Origin: Bin87 sp963692995
Lineage (GTDB): Bacteria; Chloroflexota; Dehalococcoidia; Lucifugimonadales; UBA3495
Direction of reading: 5' to 3'
Length of the DNA: 64,000 bases
Assembly: GCA_963692995.1 (NCBI GenBank)
Contig: OY843611.1
Location: 1,302,001 to 1,366,000 of the forward strand
Part shown: one piece after another, positions 1 to 9,677 of the stretch
How the letters are laid out: the number at the start of each line of letters is the position of its first letter
How positions within the stretch are numbered: position 1 is the first letter of the stretch
The notes under the pieces: generated by a model
Databases searched by the model: none
Seen by the model: only the letters and a program-made list of their open reading frames with translations
What the model was told of the DNA's origin: nothing
Program-made: the position numbers and the translations under genes

Positions 1-813
1 CGGGCCAATTGGGAACCGCCGCCGCTGACGCCCGCCGAAATCATGAGACTGGATTCCCATGACATCCACATGGTGCGCTCGATCAGCCGGATGGACGATT
101 TGGATGTTAGGGAAATTATGGTGCCCAGCCTGGATGTCGCTGCGGTTGCCGTGTCCTCCTCCATGCAGGAACTAGTGGACGTATTGATTTCGACCAAGCA
201 CAGCCGCCTGCCCGTCTATCGCGGCACGATGGACGACGTTGTGGGGGTAATCCACATCAGCGACGTGTTGCTGACCCTGGCCAGCGGGCCGTCGGAGGTA
301 TCCACGGAAAGCATCATGCGGGAGCCGGAGTTCGTGGCTGAGAATATGGCGGTGGACGACCTGTTGCAGCTGATGCGCGAAAAGAATCTCCAAATGGCCA
401 TCGTGGTGGATGAATACGGCGGGGTCGAAGGGATAGTTACCCTGGAGGATGTGCTGGAGGAAATCGTTGGCGACATCGATGATGAGTTCGCGGAAGATAC
501 CGACGAACTCACGACCGTGGGTGATGGATCGTGGCTGGTGAACGCGACTATGCCGGCGGTAGAGTTAGCGGAGGCCATGGGCATAGAGTTAGACCACGGG
601 GAGGTGAACACGATCGGCGGGTTTGTCTATGCCCAGCTGGGACGCATGGCAACGGTGGGCGATGTGGTCACCGCGGCTGGCCTCACCATCGAAGTTACCC
701 AGGTGCGCGGACGGCGCATCCATCAGTTGCGGCTATCGGCCGACGGCGGGGAGGGTGGGGAGGCCAGGGTGAAGAACCGAAAGGGCGCGGAAAGCGTTCA
801 GCCGGGAAATTAA
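1..813 (+). CDS. CNNM/CorC (HlyC) family CBS-domain protein, 5' partial
   Basis: The frame is open to the left edge, so the first in-frame ATG (43) is probably internal and the membrane DUF21 domain lies outside the window. The segment around VREIMVPSLDV is the typical entry into the CBS pair of this family, followed by two CBS motifs (about residues 15-150 from that ATG, including IVVDEYGGVEGIVTLEDVLEEIVGD split over two strands). The C-terminal CorC_HlyC domain begins near GDGSWLVNATMP and ends in the short beta segment RIHQLRLS. Family members are membrane proteins linked to Mg2+/Co2+ transport or efflux; the nucleotide-binding CBS pair is regulatory. The tail after residue 230 is hydrophilic and unconserved. 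The gene converges on the sortase-like gene and their 3' ends overlap by a few bases. Confidence 0.9.
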   Translation, partial: RANWEPPPLTPAEIMRLDSHDIHMVRSISRMDDLDVREIMVPSLDVAAVAVSSSMQELVDVLISTKHSRLPVYRGTMDDVVGVIHISDVLLTLASGPSEVSTESIMREPEFVAENMAVDDLLQLMREKNLQMAIVVDEYGGVEGIVTLEDVLEEIVGDIDDEFAEDTDELTTVGDGSWLVNATMPAVELAEAMGIELDHGEVNTIGGFVYAQLGRMATVGDVVTAAGLTIEVTQVRGRRIHQLRLSADGGEGGEARVKNRKGAESVQPGN

Positions 814-1571
814 TTCATGGCAATCAATTCCCCGCTCAGTACCAGGAAATGGTCGTACAAGCCCGACGGGACGGGCACGACCAGGTGGACGGTAGCCCGC
901 TCGGTGCTGTTGAGGCGCAAAGCGGAAGCCGGGATGACCTCGCTGTGAGTGGCAGCGTAAAGGTAGTTTCGCTCGGGGGTGTTGACGAACATCAGCACTT
1001 CTTCGCCGCCCTCCAACAATTCTCCCGAGCGGGACAGGCTACTGAAACTGTGGGAGCCCTTCCCGGCCGGGCCAAAGAGCCACATGGCCCCGCGCTCTCC
1101 CGGATTGGCAGAAACCGCCGCGTAGCCCGCCGCCGGATTGTCGGCGGAAGCGTAGCTGGCAATTGTGCTGCCGGTAACTCTCAATCCGTCCAGTTTCACG
1201 TCGATGCCCAACCCTGGAATTATCAAGCGAGAAGCCGGGGGTTGCGTACCCACCGGCCAGGCGGCGTTGCTGGGCATGGGGTTGTAGCCCAACTCCTCGA
1301 TCCGCTGATCAAATGCGCCGGCGGGCAGGGTAACGGAAGATACGCCAACTCCGTTGTCGATAGTAGTAGGGGAAGCTTCCAGCAGAACAGCGCCCGGGGC
1401 CCGGGCAGCGTAGTCATCCAGACTTGATCGGAGCCAGAAGAGGTGACCATAGTAGGCGATTCCGGCGGCGCACAGCAACCCGCCGGCGATCAGGAGTGAT
1501 ATCCCGGCCCAGCGCAAGCCGTAGTGCTGAGCGCGGCTGCGCATCTGCATATAGTCCAGTCCAATCTGCAT
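810..1571 (-). CDS. Membrane-anchored sortase-fold protein lacking catalytic residues
   Basis: 253 aa from the ATG at 1571, preceded by GGGGA about 7 nt upstream. The frame stays open to 1787, but that extension overlaps the zinc-ribbon gene and looks non-coding. Residues about 20-45 form one transmembrane segment. Residues 114-250 follow the class D/E sortase order: RLIIPGLGIDVKL, a PGERG turn, a strand where the catalytic His normally sits (AMWLFGPAG), a HSFSSL helix, and final strands ATVHLVVPVP and FLVLSGELI. The usual Gly-His pair, the TLxTC cysteine (V231/V232 here) and the late arginine (HF at 241-242) are all missing. I infer a non-catalytic sortase homologue, perhaps an assembly or binding module. 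No substrate with an LPxTG-type signal is visible in the window. Confidence 0.65.
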   Translation of the reverse strand: MQIGLDYMQMRSRAQHYGLRWAGISLLIAGGLLCAAGIAYYGHLFWLRSSLDDYAARAPGAVLLEASPTTIDNGVGVSSVTLPAGAFDQRIEELGYNPMPSNAAWPVGTQPPASRLIIPGLGIDVKLDGLRVTGSTIASYASADNPAAGYAAVSANPGERGAMWLFGPAGKGSHSFSSLSRSGELLEGGEEVLMFVNTPERNYLYAATHSEVIPASALRLNSTERATVHLVVPVPSGLYDHFLVLSGELIAMN

Positions 1572-1693
1572 ATCGAAGTCCCCAATGCGGTACGGGTTGT
1601 CGGCGCCGCCGGTTATCGGCCCACGCCCCCAAAGACAAGAACATTCCGCCGGCGCGCCATCGGGATGGGCCGGCTCCGCAGGTTCCGGTCGGA

Positions 1694-1891
1694 TCAGTGC
1701 CGACCGGCGCGGATCGGTTCGTTCACGAAGATATCGCCGTTGCGGATTTTGATGTTGTAACCGCAACCGGGATTGGTGCAAGTCCAAGCTTTATAATGGA
1801 CTGGCGCGCCTTGCGCTCCGTAATCAGACAAAGGCACCAAAGTGCCTACGTTACACTGCTGACAAACTGGCAACTCCATAGCTTCTACCAA
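1694..1891 (-). CDS. Small zinc-ribbon protein
   Basis: 65 aa, read from a TTG at 1891 because a strong ribosome site (GGGAGGT) lies 7 nt upstream of it; the next ATG (1879) is too far from that site. Two cysteine pairs are visible: CQQC near the N-terminus and CTNPGC about 25 residues later, fitting a rubredoxin-like or zinc-ribbon knuckle. The rest (YNIKIRNGDIFVNEPI) is a short beta-rich tail. It may act as a small metal-binding regulator or an accessory of a larger complex; no specific function can be assigned. It is transcribed toward the sortase-like gene, about 120 nt apart. Confidence 0.6.
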   Translation of the reverse strand: MVEAMELPVCQQCNVGTLVPLSDYGAQGAPVHYKAWTCTNPGCGYNIKIRNGDIFVNEPIRAGRH

Positions 1892-1935
1892 GGTGCGACC
1901 TCCCTTATCCGGGTCTTACCGGATTTGCAAGAGGA

Positions 1936-1941
1936 AGTATA
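1936..1941 (-). promoter_or_regulatory. -10 element TATACT of zinc-ribbon gene
   Basis: TATACT on the minus strand, about 45 nt before the TTG start at 1891. The preceding bases are CGC rather than the TGn seen at other promoters in this window. No good -35 was found. Confidence 0.4.
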
Positions 1942-2013
1942 GCGATTTTCCTGAATTGATTGCCTACGCAGGGGGATACACTTTTAGCAGTTTATTCACG
2001 GGGTCGGAGAAAA

Positions 2014-2048
2014 CGGAGCGGGGCGAGATACAATCTCGCCCCGCTCCG
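2014..2048 (-). terminator. Hairpin terminator downstream of rpoD
   Basis: A perfect 15-bp stem (CGGAGCGGGGCGAGA with its complement) closes a 5-nt loop. On the minus strand it follows the rpoD stop by about 33 nt, and GTTTTCT comes directly after the stem. This fits a rho-independent terminator, although the T tract is short. Confidence 0.7.
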
Positions 2049-2081
2049 GGCCGTTTCCTACGCAAGGCGCTGCCGGCGTGG

Positions 2082-3854
<1,773 letters not shown>

Positions 3855-3865
3855 ACACCCCTCCG

Positions 3866-5704
3866 TTATGGTTGGCGTGGTGAAGTCGATCGCAGCAAGC
3901 GGTCGATTTCACGGCGACGATTGGCGCAGCCCAGCAACCGTATGACGACTGGGGAATCCGGATTATCCAGTTCCTCGGCATCCAGTACGCTGGCTGACTG
4001 TTGGATTTCTTCGTTCAGGCGTTCTTTTTCCAGGCGCAGGGCCGATTGCTGCCAGGTCTGCTTCAGTTTGTCGGAATTGGAAACCATCAGATTCCAGGAC
4101 CGCAACGAGGCGAGATGAGTTTCCAACTCGGGCGCCATCGTCGCTTCCGGTTCTTCCGCTTCTACAATAGCGCATACGCTGCGATAAATTTCCCGGTTCT
4201 CCGAGCGGGTGAACCACTCCGGCGACACCATGGCAAGGGCATGAGGGCCCAACTGCGGGCCATGCTGCAACCACAAAGCCAGCAATGATTCCTCGGTGGC
4301 GCTTTCGTCGCGCAATGGCGACGACGGGGTGTCGTCTGCGCTGCCGGGGGCTGTCGGACCGCGCCGGGCCCCGGTGGACGGGCCGGAAAGAGCGGGCATC
4401 GCGGCGCGGAGGGTTTCGCCATTTACGGATAGCCGGGCCGCCAGCTCGTCGAGATACATATCGCGCCGGATGGCGTCCGGTATCTGCGCCACGAATCGAA
4501 CCATCGTACGCGCCACCCAAGCGCGGCCATCGGCAGTGGCGATGTTGGCGCGCTGCGACAGGGAAGTGAGCAAATAATCAAACAGCGGAGCCGCGCCTTC
4601 CACGAAGGCCGGCCACTGCTCCGGCGATTGACGGATGAAATCGTCGGGGTCTTGTCCGCTCGGCAATTCCGCAACGCGCAGTTCCAGCGCCTCCGGCTGT
4701 TGCAAAACCGACGCGCCGGGTTGTTGCGCTGCTCTCGAGTTGCGTTGTTGAAAAACTCCCCAGGACGATTCCAGGCTGCGCAGGGTGGCATTGCGCCCGG
4801 CGGGATCGCCGTCGAGAGCCATGGTGACGCGGCTCGTCAAACGGCGCGCCAAGTCAACCTGCCGCTCGGTGAGCGCCGTACCCATGGATGCAACCACGTT
4901 GTCAAACCCGTGCTGGTGGGCCATCACCGCGTCCATGTAGCCTTCGACGATAACCGCGCCATGCTGACGCACCGGCTCTTTGGCCAAGTGCATGGCGAAC
5001 AGGATGCGGGATTTGTCAAACACGGGCGTTCTCGGAGTGTTCAGATATTTGGGGGTTGCGGAATCATCCAGGGCGCGGCTGCCGAACCCGGCGACGCGCG
5101 CTTCCCAATCCCGGATGGGGATCATGAGGCGGCCCCGGAAGTAGTCGTAGTAGCGTCCGTCATCGGTTTCCCGAGCCAGGCCGGCTTCGGCGATCAGTTC
5201 CGGTTGGTACCCCTCACCGGTGAGATGGGCCAGCAGGCGGTTGTCGCGGGGCGGGCTGTAGCCGAACTGAAAGACTTGCAATGAGCGGTCGGCAATGCCA
5301 CGGCGCTGTAGGTAATCCCGGACAAACTCGGCTTCCGGCGTCGTCAGGGCATCCTGGAAAAACTGTCGCGCCGCATCGTTGATTTCAAAGAGTTGCCGCG
5401 CCGGCCCGCCGGATTCCTGCTGGTTGATGATAGTGATGCCAACGCGGGCGCCGAGGCGATGCAGGGCCTCCCTGAAATCAATCCGCTCGACCTTCATCAC
5501 GAAGGAGAAGGCGTCGCCGCCGTCGGCGCAGGCGCCGAAGCATCGCCACGATTGCCGGTCCGGGAACACGAAGAAAGATGGCGTTCGCTCCTGGTGGAAG
5601 GGGCAGTTCGCCTTGAAGGAACCGCCGGAGGGCTGCAACTGCACGTAACCGGCGATCAACTCGACGATATCCAGCCGGCTCTTTACGTCGTCAATCTGGG
5701 TCAT
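3866..5704 (-). CDS. dnaG: DNA primase DnaG
   Basis: 612 aa from the ATG at 5704 (MTQIDDVKSRLDIVELI); a 17-residue in-frame extension to 5755 is unlikely because it runs through the -10 element. The protein makes RNA primers for replication. The N-terminal CHC2 zinc finger is visible as C34-H37-C55-C59, with CFGACADGGD carrying one extra residue compared with the usual CFGCGxGGD. The catalytic TOPRIM core follows (YFRGRLMIPIRDWEARVAGF, VIVEGYMDAVMA, MALDGDPAGR), giving the acidic metal-binding residues. The C-terminal 200 residues are less conserved and should bind the replicative helicase. It is the first gene of the dnaG-rpoD operon. Confidence 0.97.
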   Translation of the reverse strand: MTQIDDVKSRLDIVELIAGYVQLQPSGGSFKANCPFHQERTPSFFVFPDRQSWRCFGACADGGDAFSFVMKVERIDFREALHRLGARVGITIINQQESGGPARQLFEINDAARQFFQDALTTPEAEFVRDYLQRRGIADRSLQVFQFGYSPPRDNRLLAHLTGEGYQPELIAEAGLARETDDGRYYDYFRGRLMIPIRDWEARVAGFGSRALDDSATPKYLNTPRTPVFDKSRILFAMHLAKEPVRQHGAVIVEGYMDAVMAHQHGFDNVVASMGTALTERQVDLARRLTSRVTMALDGDPAGRNATLRSLESSWGVFQQRNSRAAQQPGASVLQQPEALELRVAELPSGQDPDDFIRQSPEQWPAFVEGAAPLFDYLLTSLSQRANIATADGRAWVARTMVRFVAQIPDAIRRDMYLDELAARLSVNGETLRAAMPALSGPSTGARRGPTAPGSADDTPSSPLRDESATEESLLALWLQHGPQLGPHALAMVSPEWFTRSENREIYRSVCAIVEAEEPEATMAPELETHLASLRSWNLMVSNSDKLKQTWQQSALRLEKERLNEEIQQSASVLDAEELDNPDSPVVIRLLGCANRRREIDRLLRSTSPRQP

Positions 5705-5743
5705 ACCGCCATGCCGCCGAGTAGGGGATATTGGGCCGAAGAT

Positions 5744-5752
5744 AGTATAGCA
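5744..5752 (-). promoter_or_regulatory. Extended -10 promoter of dnaG-rpoD
   Basis: TGCTATACT on the minus strand, 40 nt upstream of the dnaG ATG. It carries a TGn extension and has no recognisable -35 at 16-18 bp. The same 9-mer occurs before the FIST gene. Confidence 0.6.
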
Positions 5753-5815
5753 CAAAATACGCTAACGGCGCGGCAGGGATTTCGCAGTTGGGCTGTGCAA
5801 AACTGTATGTCCGTT

Positions 5816-5876
5816 ACTCCGGCGAAAGCCGGAGTCGAGAAAGCGCTACTGGATTCCCGCTTTCGCGGGAATGACG
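5816..5876. repeat. Dispersed palindromic repeat, two hairpins
   Basis: First hairpin ACTCCGGC-GAAA-GCCGGAGT (5816-5835). Second hairpin ATTCCCGC-TTTC-GCGGGAAT (5853-5872), followed by GACG. The second unit recurs near 26.1, 42.8, 42.9 and 44.07 kb, always between genes. It may be a REP-like mobile palindrome or a transcript-end element. Confidence 0.8.
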
Positions 5877-5885
5877 AAAATGTGA

Positions 5886-5980
5886 CGGAACGACGGCGCT
5901 GGGGCGGAACGACGGCGCTGGGGCGGAACGACGGCGCTGGGGCGGAACGACGGCGCTGGGGCGGAACGACGGCGCTGGGG
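5886..5980. repeat. Five exact tandem copies of a 19-bp unit
   Basis: The unit is CGGAACGACGGCGCTGGGG, repeated without spacers at 5886, 5905, 5924, 5943 and 5962. The array starts a few bases after the dispersed palindrome, and the unit shares the GGAAyGACGG seam of that element. It lies between dnaG and the SCO1664-like gene. It has no CRISPR structure. Confidence 0.95.
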
Positions 5981-6018
5981 CGGGAATGACGCATGGCGCT
6001 CCAATTTGGCGACGAACC

Positions 6019-6747
6019 CTAGCCTCTTCTGCGGCGGCGGCGGCCCGGCAGACCCGGATACGTCCCTTCTGCCAACACCCACTGCAACCGCTGCGACAAC
6101 GCCCGCGCCTCTGCTCCGTCCAACAGGGACAGTAGTTCCGCCACCTCGCCCGCCGGGGCCAGCAACTGTCCGCAAAGGCGACGCAGCGGCTCAAGCAACC
6201 GTTCCGGTATCGGCTCGTCTGCAAAATCCCAGATGGCGGTGCGGATCTTGGTATCGGAGTGAAAGGTCAGCCCGTGGTCGATGCCCCATAATTTCCCGTC
6301 AAGAGCCCGGATGACATGCTCCGGCTTGCGGTCCGTGTTGTTTGCCACCAGGTCGAAACAGCACATCGTGCGTAATTGGTCGGCGTCACCGTCCGCAAGA
6401 GTTTCCCGCGTAATGGTGTAGTAATTTTCCCGAGGATCGTGGTCCACGTACAGCTGAAGGGAACCCACGCCTCCCGGTCCCTCGCGGATTACAGTCAGCG
6501 GGATGAAGTCCCAACCGAGGATGCTGCTGAGCAAATATGCGGCGCATTCCCGCTTGTAAAGGGTGCCCGAAGGAAAATCCCACAGGGGCCATTCGCCCTG
6601 TTTGGGCTTGTAGATCGCCAGACCGTACCGGTCGCCCAGCGTGATCTCGGCCAGGTAGGTGTAGTTAGAGCCGCGCCGCGTCAGGTCGCAACTGCCGATA
6701 GCTCCGTAGCGGAGCAGGTCAAGATCTGAAGGCCCCGCGGCGTTCAC
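6019..6747 (-). CDS. SCO1664-family PI3/PI4-kinase-like protein
   Basis: 242 aa from a GTG at 6747. The sequence matches the family first defined in actinobacteria as SCO1664-like, distantly related to phosphatidylinositol 3/4-kinases. An ATP-binding part is suggested by YGLAIYKPKQGEWPLWDFP and the following RECAAYLLSSILGW helix. The catalytic loop is VANNTDRKPEHV and the metal-binding loop is GIDHGLTFH. It is probably a cytoplasmic kinase, but its substrate is unknown. The C-terminus ends in an arginine run (GRRRRRRG). It sits 25 nt after the DUF3090 gene, the same partnership as in actinobacteria, where a histidine phosphatase (MSMEG_4193 family) usually completes the set; none is present here. 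Confidence 0.85.
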   Translation of the reverse strand: MNAAGPSDLDLLRYGAIGSCDLTRRGSNYTYLAEITLGDRYGLAIYKPKQGEWPLWDFPSGTLYKRECAAYLLSSILGWDFIPLTVIREGPGGVGSLQLYVDHDPRENYYTITRETLADGDADQLRTMCCFDLVANNTDRKPEHVIRALDGKLWGIDHGLTFHSDTKIRTAIWDFADEPIPERLLEPLRRLCGQLLAPAGEVAELLSLLDGAEARALSQRLQWVLAEGTYPGLPGRRRRRRG

Positions 6748-6772
6748 GAGAATCGGAGCGAGACATGGCCGG

Positions 6773-7306
6773 CTAGCCGGTCTCGAACACGGCGTGGCCG
6801 TTGGCGCGAGTGCAGCGGTGCCCGTCCGGATCGATGGGCGCTCCGCAGAGGAAACAGGGCGGCCGGCCGGCGGCGCAGATACGCAGCGCCTCGTCGGCCA
6901 GGGTCGAGGTTTGGGTCATGGTCATCCAGAAACTTACGGAAGTTTGCGCCCCGGCGTCGGGATCGTCCTCGTCGCCTTCAAAGACGTGGATTACGAAACA
7001 ATTGGCGTCCTGGTCGTATTGCAACTGCATCTGCCTGGCGTGGAAATCCTGTTCCAGGGGATCGCCCATCCACGAGGCTTCGCCGGGGGCGCTGTCCTTT
7101 CCGGTGGCGGCATCACCCAATTGGCGCACTGCCTGCTGCAAATATAACCCCAGCTGCAACAGCTGCTCTTTCTGCAACCAGATATAGGATTGGGCACGAC
7201 CGGCCTTTGCAACCAATCGGAAAGTGCGCCGTCCCGGCGGCCCGAAGGTTTCGGCGGACACGGTTTGGACGGCGCCCAGCTTGTAACGGACATCGCGTTC
7301 AGCCAT
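6773..7306 (-). CDS. DUF3090 family protein
   Basis: 177 aa. The N-terminal half (YKLGAVQTVSAETFGPPG, FRLVAKAGRAQSYIWLQKEQ) is the DUF3090 signature. The C-terminus carries a zinc-knuckle-like CFLCGAPIDPDGHRCTRANGH. The family has no established reaction. Its near-constant linkage to SCO1664-like kinases suggests a shared cytoplasmic role. ATG at 7306; the pair reads as one operon with the kinase-like gene second. Confidence 0.85.
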   Translation of the reverse strand: MAERDVRYKLGAVQTVSAETFGPPGRRTFRLVAKAGRAQSYIWLQKEQLLQLGLYLQQAVRQLGDAATGKDSAPGEASWMGDPLEQDFHARQMQLQYDQDANCFVIHVFEGDEDDPDAGAQTSVSFWMTMTQTSTLADEALRICAAGRPPCFLCGAPIDPDGHRCTRANGHAVFETG

Positions 7307-7381
7307 GGCAGTATGATAGTCGCCGGGGGAAATGCTGGCAAGGGGCGTGGTTTCGCGCGGGCTGACTTTCGGGAATCTCGT

Positions 7382-8392
7382 CTAATATTCCAGCATCATC
7401 CGTTGCAGCTCGGCCGGGTTCCTGGTGCGGGTCAACGCCAGCATCAGCAGGATGCGCGCCTTTTTGGGATGCAGATTGTCCGCCACAATGTAACCCTGTT
7501 CCACGAAACGGCGGGTCTGCACCACGCGGCCCGTGCCTACGTGGGTAGCCAGAACCACCGGCACTGCTGCGGCGATGGCTCGTTGCAACCCCGCCATGAA
7601 CGTGGAAGGAGAGCCGCCGCTGCCCAAACCGGCGGCCACAATGCCATCGACGCCGGCCTCAACCAAGGCGTCAATGACGGCGCTGCCGGCGCCGGCGTAA
7701 GCGTAGGCGATGTCAACCTGGGGCAAGCGGTCCACGCCGTTAAGATCGAATTCGGAATCCGCCGTGTGCCGCTGCTCCGGCCTCCGGTAGTAAGTCACCG
7801 CGCCGTCCGCGTCGGCGTACCCCAGAAAGCCCAGGTGGCCGGATTGGAAAGTCTCCACCCGATAGGAGTCGGTTTTGGTCACGTCACGGGCCGATTGGAT
7901 CTCGTTGTTCAGCACCACCAATGCGCCCCGGCCGGCTGACTGCGGCGCGGCGGCGACACGCACGGCGTCCAGCAGGTTGTTGTCGGCATCGGTGCCCATG
8001 GCCGAGGGCGGACGCATCGCTCCCGTTACCACGACGGGCCGGGCGTCCCGCACCGTCAGGTTCAGGAAATAGGCGGTTTCCTCCAACGTGGCGGTGCCGT
8101 GGGTCACCGCTGCGCCGGCGGCGGCGGCATCGGTGGCGAAGCGCTCGTTGATGCGGTTCGCCAGCATCAGCCAGTGGTTGGGATAGACTTCGGTACTGCC
8201 TACGTTGATGATCTGCTCCGTCACCACATCGGCCAACTCGTTGGCTTCCGGCACGCGGGCCAACATCCGGTCAATGGTCAACTGATGGCCCTGATAGCTG
8301 TAATTGGCGAAATCGGTGCGATTCTCACCCAGGAACGATATGGTGCCCCCGGTTCCGAACAAATACACCCTGCGCCTGGTTTCCCGTGCCAT
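7382..8392 (-). CDS. L-asparaginase family protein with altered catalytic motif
   Basis: 336 aa from the ATG at 8392, chosen because GGGAGGA lies 5-6 nt upstream; two more upstream in-frame ATGs have no such site. The family hydrolyses asparagine to aspartate and ammonia. The first nucleophile motif is normal (FGTGGTIS, T14-T17). The second reads THGTATLEETAYF, where the usual sequence is HGTDT: the aspartate paired with the second catalytic threonine is alanine (A101). The conserved lysine region is present (DVTKTDSYRVETF), as is the C-terminal dimer segment. No signal peptide, so cytoplasmic. The altered residue may mean another substrate or low activity. Confidence 0.85.
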   Translation of the reverse strand: MARETRRRVYLFGTGGTISFLGENRTDFANYSYQGHQLTIDRMLARVPEANELADVVTEQIINVGSTEVYPNHWLMLANRINERFATDAAAAGAAVTHGTATLEETAYFLNLTVRDARPVVVTGAMRPPSAMGTDADNNLLDAVRVAAAPQSAGRGALVVLNNEIQSARDVTKTDSYRVETFQSGHLGFLGYADADGAVTYYRRPEQRHTADSEFDLNGVDRLPQVDIAYAYAGAGSAVIDALVEAGVDGIVAAGLGSGGSPSTFMAGLQRAIAAAVPVVLATHVGTGRVVQTRRFVEQGYIVADNLHPKKARILLMLALTRTRNPAELQRMMLEY

Positions 8393-8421
8393 GCGAGTCC
8401 TCCCGGTCATTTTGCCCGGCA

Positions 8422-8430
8422 AGGATAACA
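8422..8430 (-). promoter_or_regulatory. Possible extended -10 of asparaginase gene
   Basis: TGTTATCCT on the minus strand, 30 nt before the ATG at 8392. It fits the TGn-TAnnnT pattern seen elsewhere but deviates at the fourth and fifth positions of the hexamer. Confidence 0.35.
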
Positions 8431-8513
8431 CCAATTGACAAGCGACCGGGGGCTATCTACCATCCCGCCATTGGAGCTGTCCATTCCTTGGGCAGCCTGG
8501 CGAGGGGAACTCT

Positions 8514-9617
8514 GTGAAAGCGTCATATTTTGGTTGCATGGGTTACGCGGAGCGGGACGGGTTCCCAGAGGGCTGGCCGGTTCCTCCGTCTTTTTACGAT
8601 CCGGAGGTTTCCCTGCGCTCTTACGCCGAGGGCATGGCGGAGTGCGAGCTGGCCGAAGATTTGGGTTTCGACTGGATAAGTCTTTCCGAGCATCACTACT
8701 CCGGCAACCGGACGACGCCCAATCCGGCAGTGATGGCCGCCGCCGTGGCGGAACGGTGCAAACGCGCCCGGATCGCCCTGCTGGGGCAGCTGCTGCCCCT
8801 GAACAACCCCATACGCGCCGCCGAAGAGATCGGGATGCTGGACAACTTGACCGGCGGCCGGCTGGTGGTTGCCTTTATGCGCGGCACCCCCAGCGAGGAT
8901 CAGGTGTACGATCTAAACCCCTCCGAGGGAAGAGGGCGGCTCATGGAAGGGATGGACCTGGCGCTCAAAGCCCTGACGGAACCCGAGCCGTTCTCGTGGG
9001 AGGGCCGGTTCTACCAGTATCGTACCGTGTCGGTCTGGCCCTGGCCGGTGCAGCGGCCCCTGCCGCCCATCCTGGTGGCGACCCGCAGCGACGACGGCGT
9101 GAAGTACGCCGCGGTGAAGGGGCTGGGCCTGGGAGTCTCCTACGACCACCCCGACGACACGGCCGGCGTGGTGCGGAAATACCGGGAATGGCAGCAGAAC
9201 GCCGGCTGGGAGCCGGATGAAGGTCAGATCGTCTATCGGGGCGGCATTTGCCTCGCCGAGACCGACGAGCAGGCGGAGTCCCTACGGAACCGGGTTCAGG
9301 CTGCCGGTGGCGGACGAGGGCTGAACATCGGTCCCTCGCTGGCGCAGGCGGTGCAAGCGGCGCGGGCCGGCGGGGAGCCGGGGCCGTTGACGCCCGGCAA
9401 AGACGCGCCGGACGCTAGAGTCGGCAGGCCACGCACGCAACTGAACTTCGTCGGCAGTCCCGACACGGTGGTTAAGCAGCTGCGGGAGTATCACGACAAA
9501 TGCGGCGTCGGGGTGGTGGACCTGGCCTTCCAGCAGCCCGGCCTTACCCATCGAGATGTGATGGGTGAGCTCGAGCTTTTCGGGCGCGAGGTGCTGCCGC
9601 GGATTCACGAGTTTTGA
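8514..9617 (+). CDS. LLM-class flavin-dependent oxidoreductase (luciferase-like)
   Basis: 367 aa from a GTG at 8514 with GAGGGGA upstream. The TIM-barrel luciferase-like fold is recognised from ECELAEDLGFDWISLSEHHYS near residue 45, a strand with ALLGQLLPLNNPIRAAEEIGMLD, and GGRLVVAFMRGTP. Such enzymes use reduced FMN or F420 with oxygen to oxidise organic substrates. The C-terminal QLNFVGSPDTVVKQLREY segment closes the barrel. Its substrate is unknown. It is the first of three such enzymes in the window; an MBL hydrolase follows with its own promoter. Confidence 0.9.
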   Translation: MKASYFGCMGYAERDGFPEGWPVPPSFYDPEVSLRSYAEGMAECELAEDLGFDWISLSEHHYSGNRTTPNPAVMAAAVAERCKRARIALLGQLLPLNNPIRAAEEIGMLDNLTGGRLVVAFMRGTPSEDQVYDLNPSEGRGRLMEGMDLALKALTEPEPFSWEGRFYQYRTVSVWPWPVQRPLPPILVATRSDDGVKYAAVKGLGLGVSYDHPDDTAGVVRKYREWQQNAGWEPDEGQIVYRGGICLAETDEQAESLRNRVQAAGGGRGLNIGPSLAQAVQAARAGGEPGPLTPGKDAPDARVGRPRTQLNFVGSPDTVVKQLREYHDKCGVGVVDLAFQQPGLTHRDVMGELELFGREVLPRIHEF

Positions 9618-9628
9618 CGATTTACGTT

Positions 9629-9637
9629 TGTTACAAT
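9629..9637 (+). promoter_or_regulatory. Extended -10 promoter of MBL hydrolase
   Basis: TGTTACAAT, 41 nt upstream of the ATG at 9678. TTGACG at 9614 is too close (12 bp) for a normal -35, so the element probably acts through the TGn extension. Confidence 0.6.
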
Positions 9638-9677
9638 GCAAACGCTATTCTAGACAACCTACAGGAGGCGCAGCAAC

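Noticed and set aside
5886..5980. Repeat array as a CRISPR
   Set aside because: The 19-bp copies touch each other with no spacers, and no cas gene is present. The same holds for the array at 44086-44260.
9614..9637. TTGACG as -35 of the MBL promoter
   Set aside because: The spacer to TACAAT is only 12 bp; the extended -10 explains the promoter better.
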